Below, one piece after another: positions 1-4,490 of a stretch of 5,431 nucleotides of DNA (the first letter of the stretch is position 1; every line of letters begins with the position of its first letter). The notes beneath the pieces were generated by a model, which searched no databases, was not told the DNA's origin, and was given only the letters and a program-made list of their open reading frames with translations. The DNA comes from Chloroflexota bacterium (lineage in GTDB: Bacteria; Chloroflexota; Anaerolineae; JAADDB01): NCBI GenBank assembly GCA_013154135.1, contig JAADDB010000321.1:1-5431 (forward strand), written 5' to 3'. The position numbers and the translations under genes were made by a program.

Positions 1-1524
1 TCGGTGCTGAGTTACGCCCAGGGCTGGATCATGACCGACGTGGCCATGCAGGTCACCTACCAATTGCGCAAGGACCTGATGGCCAAGGTCCATCGGATGC
101 CCTTCCGCTACTTCGACGGCACCCCCTACGGGGAGGTGCTCTCCCGCTTGACCAATGATGTGGACACGGTGAACCGCACGCTGAACCAGAGTTTGACCCA
201 GATCATCACCTCCTTTGTGTCCGTGGTGGGCATTCTGATCATGATGCTGACCATCAGTTGGCAGATGACTCTCATCGCGCTGGTGGTGGTGCCCATTTCC
301 TTCGGGGCCATGATCGGGGTCATCAAGGCGTCCCAGCGCTACTTCACCGAACAGCAGGAGTACCTGGGCCACGTCAACGGCCACGTGGAGGAGATGTTCA
401 GCGGTCACCTGATCGTGAAGGCGTTCAACGGGGAGGAGCGGAGCATCCGCACTTTTGACCACTACAACAACACGTTGTACCGCTCCGCGTGGAAGGCCCA
501 GTTCTTCTCCGGGATCATGCGACCCATGATGCGGCTCATCGGGAACCTGGGCTATGTGGCCGTGGTCATCCTGGGCGGCTGGCTCGCGGTGCGAGATTTG
601 ATCACGGTGGGGGATATTCAGGCGTTCATCCAGTACATGCGATCCTTCACCCAGCCCATCACCCAGTTGGCCAACATCTCCAACATCCTCCAGCAGACGG
701 TCGCGGCCGCGGAGCGGGTGTTCGATTTCCTGGAAGAGGAGGAGGAAGCGCCCGACCCCGAACATCCGGTCAAGGTGGACCACGTGGAAGGGCGGGTGGA
801 GTTCGAGGATGTGTACTTCGGTTATCGACCGGGCCAACTGGTCATCAAGGGATTTTCCGCGTCGGTGCGGCCGGGCCAGAAGGTGGCCATTGTGGGGCCC
901 ACGGGCGCGGGGAAGACCACGCTGGTCAAACTGCTCATGCGCTTCTACGATGTGAACGACGGCGCCATCCTGGTGGAAGGCCATGACGTGCGGGAGTACG
1001 CGCGCGCGGACCTGCGCCGCATGTTCGGCATGGTGCTCCAGGACACATGGCTCTTCAACGGCACTATCAAGGAGAACATCCGTTACGGTCGGCTGGACGC
1101 GACGGATGAGGAGGTGATCGCCGCGGCCAAGGCCGCGCACGCGGACCACTTCATCCGCGCGCTGCCGGGCGGGTATGACTTCGTGATCAACGAGGAGGTG
1201 ACGAACATCTCTCAGGGGCAGAAGCAGTTGATCACCATTGCCCGGGCCATCCTCGCGAACCCGGCCATGCTCATCCTGGACGAGGCCACGAGCAACGTGG
1301 ATACTCACACGGAGTTGCTCATCCAGGCCGCGATGGACAAGATGATGCACGGCCGCACCAGTTTTGTCATCGCCCACCGGCTGTCCACCATCCGCAACGC
1401 GGACTTGATCCTGGTGATGCGGGATGGGAACATTGTGGAGCAGGGAACCCACGAGGAACTGCTGGCCAAGGGTGGGTTCTACGCGGAGTTGTACAACAGC
1501 CAGTTCGAGTTAGTGAGCGCGTAG
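1..1524 (+). CDS. ABC exporter (fused permease-ATPase), 5' truncated by window edge
   Basis: This is a type I ABC exporter half-transporter: a membrane domain followed by an ATPase domain, working as a dimer in the inner membrane to expel lipid, drug or peptide substrates. Residues are numbered from the codon at position 4. The coupling-loop motif GEVLSRLTNDVDTV lies at 43-56. Hydrophobic membrane spans lie near 67-84, 87-107 and 176-196. An acidic linker of five Glu (244-248) precedes the ATPase. The ATPase has Walker A GPTGAGKTT (298-306), Q-loop Gln346, signature ISQGQ (402-406), Walker B LILDE with catalytic Glu427, and switch His458. The frame is open to the first base, and family members run about 580-620 residues, so roughly 80-100 residues with the first one or two spans are missing. 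The GTG at position 4 is therefore not the real start. All ATPase residues are intact, so it should be active. The substrate cannot be read from the sequence. It may be one of a heterodimeric pair whose partner lies upstream. It has no evident tie to the CRISPR genes. Confidence 0.95.
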   Translation, partial: SVLSYAQGWIMTDVAMQVTYQLRKDLMAKVHRMPFRYFDGTPYGEVLSRLTNDVDTVNRTLNQSLTQIITSFVSVVGILIMMLTISWQMTLIALVVVPISFGAMIGVIKASQRYFTEQQEYLGHVNGHVEEMFSGHLIVKAFNGEERSIRTFDHYNNTLYRSAWKAQFFSGIMRPMMRLIGNLGYVAVVILGGWLAVRDLITVGDIQAFIQYMRSFTQPITQLANISNILQQTVAAAERVFDFLEEEEEAPDPEHPVKVDHVEGRVEFEDVYFGYRPGQLVIKGFSASVRPGQKVAIVGPTGAGKTTLVKLLMRFYDVNDGAILVEGHDVREYARADLRRMFGMVLQDTWLFNGTIKENIRYGRLDATDEEVIAAAKAAHADHFIRALPGGYDFVINEEVTNISQGQKQLITIARAILANPAMLILDEATSNVDTHTELLIQAAMDKMMHGRTSFVIAHRLSTIRNADLILVMRDGNIVEQGTHEELLAKGGFYAELYNSQFELVSA

Positions 1525-1532
1525 GCGGGAAA

Positions 1533-1563
1533 GGGCGTGGGCCGACCTGTCCGGTCCACGCCC
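1533..1563 (+). terminator. GC-rich hairpin after the ABC exporter, terminator-like
   Basis: GGGCGTGG (1533-1540) pairs perfectly with CCACGCCC (1556-1563). The stem continues inward with one G-U and three GC pairs, leaving a 7-base loop (1545-1551), 12 pairs in all. It begins 8 bases after the exporter stop codon, where an intrinsic terminator is expected. No T-run follows, so it is not a canonical Rho-independent terminator. It could protect the mRNA 3' end, with termination completed by Rho at the C-rich tract downstream. Confidence 0.55.
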
Positions 1564-1609
1564 CGCATGCCCGCTGCTCCCCCGGGGCTCGAACGTCCCG
1601 CGGGAAATG

Positions 1610-1641
1610 CCCCATCCCCTCACCCGTCTCCCCCCATCCCC
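1610..1641 (-). other. G-quadruplex motif on the minus strand; C-rich, possible Rho-loading tract on the plus strand
   Basis: The plus strand has five C-runs of 4, 4, 3, 6 and 4 bases (1610-1613, 1616-1619, 1623-1625, 1630-1635, 1638-1641), separated by only 2, 3, 4 and 2 bases. The minus strand therefore matches the canonical G-quadruplex pattern with one spare run. A rightward transcript would be C-rich and poor in G over this stretch and to about 1675, which is the character of a Rho utilisation site. Either reading fits its place beyond the exporter gene. Structure formation and Rho use are inferred. Confidence 0.45.
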
Positions 1642-1899
1642 GGCACAACACGCTCAAGCACAAGTACCTATCATCGTCCGGGATTCCTTTTACCAGCGCC
1701 CCTGCCGAATCTTGTTGGCCAACGGCTCATTGTGCGAAAAACCTGCCGGGATCTTTACTACTCTAGTCATATATGTCCTATCTATTACACAACAGGATAA
1801 GATTGTTCCAACTATCCCCGATTATGTTTCCTGATTTTGACAGGCAGCGCCCAGCGAATCTTCTGTTTTCCTCTGAGATCGGTGTACATGCGTGGCGTT

Positions 1900-1929
1900 T
1901 TGTCGGTTTGTGGGAATGTATGTTATCAT
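1900..1929 (+). promoter_or_regulatory. Candidate sigma70-type promoter for the cas operon
   Basis: TTGTCG (1900-1905, four of six matches to TTGACA) is followed after 18 bases by TATCAT (1924-1929, five of six matches to TATAAT). Transcription would start near 1936, giving a very short leader that would hardly include the whole Shine-Dalgarno. The real promoter may instead lie further up in the AT-rich stretch 1740-1840, where no hexamer pair was better. Confidence 0.35.
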
Positions 1930-1934
1930 AGGTC

Positions 1935-1944
1935 AAGGGGGGAG
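1935..1944 (+). promoter_or_regulatory. Strong ribosome binding site deciding the cas6 start
   Basis: The purine run AAGGGGGGAG lies 6 bases before the ATG at 1951. It selects this ATG over the in-frame ATG at 1888 and the TTG at 1837, neither of which has a comparable site. Confidence 0.75.
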
Positions 1945-1950
1945 ATACAC

Positions 1951-2736
1951 ATGCGCATCGAGGTTTTGTTACGAGGCCTTCAGGAACCGGTTGCACTGCC
2001 CACCCATTACAATTGGCATATCCAGGGGCTGATCTACCAGTACCTGGACTCCGGGCTCGCGGCACGAATCCACGATCGCGGGTGGCTCGATGGAAACCGC
2101 CGGTTGAAGTTGTTCACCTTTTCCCGCTTGCGAGGGTCATTTCGCCGTGAAGGCTCGATGTTGTTGTTCCGCGGTCCTCTGTCGTTGACCATCGCTTCCC
2201 CCGTGGATGAGTTCCTGGAGTCGTTATCCGTCCACTTGGTCCGGGCAGGGGTGGTGACCCTCGGTACCTCCCAGTTGGAGTTGGTCTCCATCGAGGTGTT
2301 GATGCCTCCCCGATATCAACGGCCTGTCCGCCTTAAGGCCCTGTCGCCCATCACGGTGTACAGCACCCTGGAGACGCCCGACGGCCGCAAGAAGACGTAC
2401 TACTACGCGCCCCAGGAGCCCGAATTCGGCCGTCTGGCCATCGAAAACCTGCAACGTAAGATCCGAGCCTGGACGGGCGAGGACATCCCGCCGGATGGTG
2501 CGACACTGCGGCCGGTGAAGGTGAGCAACCGCAACCTGGTCGTAGCCCGCTACAAGGGCACCATCATCAAGGGCTGGACGGGCATCTACGAACTGGACGC
2601 GCCCGAGCCCTACGTCCGCATGGCCCTGGACGCGGGCCTGGGCGCGAAGAACAGCCAGGGCTTCGGCTGCGTGGAGGTGTGGGAGCCGCGGCAAAGGGGA
2701 TCCCACAAGGGCACGGGGAACACGGGGAAATCGTGA
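1951..2736 (+). CDS. cas6: Cas6 CRISPR RNA-processing endoribonuclease
   Basis: Cas6 cuts precursor CRISPR RNA once in each repeat, leaving an 8-base 5' handle, and supplies crRNAs to the type III effector. It needs no metal. The protein has 261 residues, close to Pyrococcus furiosus Cas6 (about 264), and can be aligned to it by eye. QGLIY (25-29) matches the segment holding catalytic Tyr31, the His in ARIHDRG (His41) matches His46, and the Lys in LKLFTF (Lys53) matches Lys52, so the whole active-site triad is present. The C-terminal glycine-rich RAMP loop GLGAKNSQGFG (229-239) is the family hallmark. The ATG at 1951 is chosen because it has a strong ribosome site and the first strand of the ferredoxin fold, MRIEVLLRG, starts right there. 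The last 15 or so residues form a basic low-complexity tail. Cas6 leads the operon, with cmr1 43 bases downstream. It usually works apart from the effector complex. Confidence 0.94.
   Translation: MRIEVLLRGLQEPVALPTHYNWHIQGLIYQYLDSGLAARIHDRGWLDGNRRLKLFTFSRLRGSFRREGSMLLFRGPLSLTIASPVDEFLESLSVHLVRAGVVTLGTSQLELVSIEVLMPPRYQRPVRLKALSPITVYSTLETPDGRKKTYYYAPQEPEFGRLAIENLQRKIRAWTGEDIPPDGATLRPVKVSNRNLVVARYKGTIIKGWTGIYELDAPEPYVRMALDAGLGAKNSQGFGCVEVWEPRQRGSHKGTGNTGKS
2712..2729 (+). repeat. Two tandem copies of a 9-base unit in the cas6 tail
   Basis: CACGGGGAA occurs twice without a gap (2712-2720 and 2721-2729) and encodes the Gly/Thr/Asn-rich end of Cas6, after the conserved fold is finished. It probably arose by slippage and lengthened the tail. 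No further copies were noticed in the window. Confidence 0.7.
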
Positions 2737-2766
2737 TGAGAACCACATACATGACGCTTCTTTCTT

Positions 2767-2773
2767 GAGGAGG
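2767..2773 (+). promoter_or_regulatory. Ribosome binding site of cmr1
   Basis: GAGGAGG ends 6 bases before the ATG at 2780, which is near-ideal. An in-frame TTG at 2765 directly abuts this site and so is unlikely to be the start. Confidence 0.8.
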
Positions 2774-2779
2774 CCGAAG

Positions 2780-4276
2780 ATGTCAGACACGACAGTAGAA
2801 AGTGCAGAAGCAACACACACGCTCTCGCCCAGGACGTTGACCGTCAAAATCCGAACCTTGACCCCGCTCTGGACCGGCGGCGTGGACGGCACCATGGACC
2901 GCATCCACGAGACAGGCATCCTGGGCAGCCTGCGCTGGTGGTACGAAGCCATCGTGCGGGGGCTGGGCGGCTACGCGTGTGACCCGACAGAGCACACCTG
3001 TACTTTTGATACGAACAAATACCAAGGGAGTGAAGCTCCTGATAAACGCCAGCGCCTGCGCGATGCTGGTCTGTGTGATGTGTGCCAGATATTTGGAGCC
3101 ACGGGTTGGCGGCGGCGATTTCGGTTGGAGGTACGCCCTTTGGAGGGAGGGATTGACTTCACTGAGGGCATGTTCCCCAGCGGGCGCGTGCATCCTGACC
3201 GACGTCGTCCGTATCGCGTGGGCGGCTGGTTGTTGCGAGGCGGATATTTTGGCACTTTAGAGCTACACTTTACAGGTGAAGAGCGAATCCTCTTGTGCGA
3301 AATTCTCCCAACACTGCTGTTCATTGAGAAGTGGGGGGCGTTGGGGCCGAAGACTTCCATTGGGTATGGGATCATTGAGATAACGAGGCTCCAGATCGGG
3401 GAAGAAACATACAGTCCGACCCACCACGACTGGCATGCACAATTAAGCGAACTTGTTTCCCAAAGTTGCCAGGGGAGTCGTGTCGGAAGATGGTGGTTTG
3501 AGGGTCTCTCCACTTCCTCCCCTTACCAGGGCGTCTTACCCGTCCTCACGAACATGTTTTCTAGCAAAGTGCGTTTCAAGGTCACGGATTTAAACTGGTG
3601 GAGTGAGTTCCGCGAAATTCAGTGGTTACAAGTAGGACAAATCGGTGTGGATGAAGCCCATTGGACGGGGAAGCAAGATCAGACGCCGACAGGTCCGTTT
3701 AAAATCGCCAATCCTTTGTCGGTGAGCCGCATCGAACATTGGGTTCGTTATCACAAAACTTTTCCTCTTGCCCCCATTGTACGCACGCGTTTGAGGTACA
3801 GTGATTCCAATATTGGTGTCTGCACGGATTCAAATGGAGAATCTGATTGGTGCAAATTTATTTTTGGCACAGTTCATGGAAACGAGCCTATTTGTGGCTA
3901 CTGTGGAACGAAGGTGAAGAAGGACAGGAATGATCAAAACCGATGGTGGTGTAGCAAGGGCCGTGTCTCGCTGGCCAATAATGAAGTTTTTAGCGGAAAA
4001 CGCATTCAAAGCAAGGTACGTGTATCCTGGGCATATCAAATTGGCGACAGCGAGTGGGAATTTAGGGTATGGGGTTGGTTGCCAGAACACGCACAGAGTG
4101 CTAGACACCGGCAACAGCGCGAGGAGTTTTTGCGCACGTTGAAGACAAGCATTGGTGCCCTATCGCAACTATCACCATTATCCCAATTACAAATATCACC
4201 TGAGTGCTGGGTTGCTAAACAGGAAAATGGCGAGACCAGCCACTTTCTTATGACATTGTTGACAGGATGCCCATAA
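2780..4276 (+). CDS. cmr1: Type III-B effector subunit Cmr1 (RAMP protein)
   Basis: Cmr1 sits at the head end of the Cmr ribonucleoprotein and helps bind target RNA near the crRNA 3' side. The 498-residue protein shows the Cmr1 signature at its start: TPLWTGGVDG (28-37), DRIHETGILGSLRWWYEAI (40-58) and CDVCQIFGATGWRRRF (99-114). The first RAMP domain ends with the glycine-rich loop WGALGPKTSIGYG (185-197). A second, more divergent RAMP domain follows, with an IFG motif at 361-363. Four cysteines in the first domain (67, 74, 99, 102) could bind zinc, and a second cluster (372, 375, 391, perhaps with 348 and 358) looks like a partial zinc ribbon inserted in the second domain. It is longer than the archaeal Cmr1 proteins I know. 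The first 220 bases are GC-rich, but the rest is much AT-richer. The stop TAA overlaps an ATG (TAATG at 4274-4278), pointing to translational coupling with what follows. The family call is secure; the zinc sites are inferred. Confidence 0.94.
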   Translation: MSDTTVESAEATHTLSPRTLTVKIRTLTPLWTGGVDGTMDRIHETGILGSLRWWYEAIVRGLGGYACDPTEHTCTFDTNKYQGSEAPDKRQRLRDAGLCDVCQIFGATGWRRRFRLEVRPLEGGIDFTEGMFPSGRVHPDRRRPYRVGGWLLRGGYFGTLELHFTGEERILLCEILPTLLFIEKWGALGPKTSIGYGIIEITRLQIGEETYSPTHHDWHAQLSELVSQSCQGSRVGRWWFEGLSTSSPYQGVLPVLTNMFSSKVRFKVTDLNWWSEFREIQWLQVGQIGVDEAHWTGKQDQTPTGPFKIANPLSVSRIEHWVRYHKTFPLAPIVRTRLRYSDSNIGVCTDSNGESDWCKFIFGTVHGNEPICGYCGTKVKKDRNDQNRWWCSKGRVSLANNEVFSGKRIQSKVRVSWAYQIGDSEWEFRVWGWLPEHAQSARHRQQREEFLRTLKTSIGALSQLSPLSQLQISPECWVAKQENGETSHFLMTLLTGCP

Positions 4277-4399
4277 TGAAGTCTATAGAAAAAATCAAAA
4301 CAAGGGGCGCATCTGCCTCTTTGTGAAAATCCCTGAGGGAAGCCTTGAACGAGCCTGATATGCAAACCCCGACTAGATACCTTACGCCAACATCTGAAC

Positions 4400-4423
4400 G
4401 AGCGCTTAAGCGCGGTAGCGCTC
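4400..4423 (+). promoter_or_regulatory. GC-rich hairpin with nested 12-base palindrome in the cmr1-RAMP spacer
   Basis: GAGCGCT (4400-4406) pairs with AGCGCTC (4417-4423) across a 10-base loop, and CTTTGG follows. Overlapping it is the perfect palindrome GCGCTTAAGCGC (4402-4413), which would form a competing fold. Only three T follow, so it is a poor terminator. An internal mRNA processing, stability or attenuation element that tunes RAMP output against Cmr1 is possible. Confidence 0.4.
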
Positions 4424-4478
4424 TTTGGCTCCTGGACCTACTGGGGGCACCTCATCCACCAGATGACGGGATCTCGAC

Positions 4479-4484
4479 AGGAGG
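4479..4484 (+). promoter_or_regulatory. Ribosome binding site of the second RAMP gene
   Basis: A perfect AGGAGG lies 6 bases before the ATG at 4491. The frame is closed by a TGA at 4464-4466, so no longer upstream start is likely. Together these fix the start of the gene. Confidence 0.85.
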
Positions 4485-4490
4485 ACAACG

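Larger units (their letters stand above)
1525..1950. other. Intergenic region between the ABC exporter and the cas operon
   Basis: These 426 bases hold no convincing gene. They split in two by composition. The first part (to about 1730) is very GC-rich: row 1561-1620 has 45 G or C out of 60. It contains a hairpin just after the exporter stop, the palindrome TCCCGCGGGA (1596-1605) and a C-rich tract. From about 1740 the DNA becomes AT-rich (24 of 60 in row 1741-1800) and leads to a candidate promoter and the cas6 ribosome site. I read it as transcription end of the exporter followed by the control region of the CRISPR operon. The change in composition may mark the edge of a transferred CRISPR island. 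No CRISPR repeats were seen in it. Confidence 0.7.

Noticed and set aside
1537..1800. Plus-strand open frame of 87 codons in the spacer
   Set aside because: Pro/Ser/Arg-rich translation typical of out-of-frame GC-rich DNA, no ribosome site, and it crosses the composition change; it also contains the hairpin and C-rich tract.
1837..1842. Perfect TTGACA as a -35 box
   Set aside because: No reasonable -10 hexamer at 16-18 bases downstream; the sequence there is GC-rich followed by CTTCTG.
1837..1950. Upstream in-frame starts (TTG 1837, ATG 1888) that would lengthen Cas6 by 38 or 21 residues
   Set aside because: No ribosome site near either, the added residues do not match the Cas6 fold start, and the candidate promoter lies inside the extension.
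2765..2767. TTG as the cmr1 start
   Set aside because: It directly abuts the Shine-Dalgarno GAGGAGG; the ATG at 2780 has ideal spacing and precedes the Cmr1 signature normally.
2224..2952. Minus-strand open frame of 242 codons opposite cas6 and cmr1
   Set aside because: It mirrors the coding frame of cas6 and crosses the cas6-cmr1 junction; the translation has no recognisable domain. A shadow of GC-rich third positions.
4324..4345. UGA read as selenocysteine or tryptophan in the small frame
   Set aside because: The 4-pair hairpin after the UGA is far too small for a bacterial SECIS element, and TGA acts as an ordinary stop elsewhere in the window (cas6), so recoding of this kind is not supported.
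4321..4352. Possible lone CRISPR-like repeat (AATCCCTGAGGGA with a distal TTGAAC)
   Set aside because: It vaguely resembles type III repeats with an ATCCC/GGGA stem, but there is only one copy in the window, no spacer periodicity and the stem is just 4 pairs.
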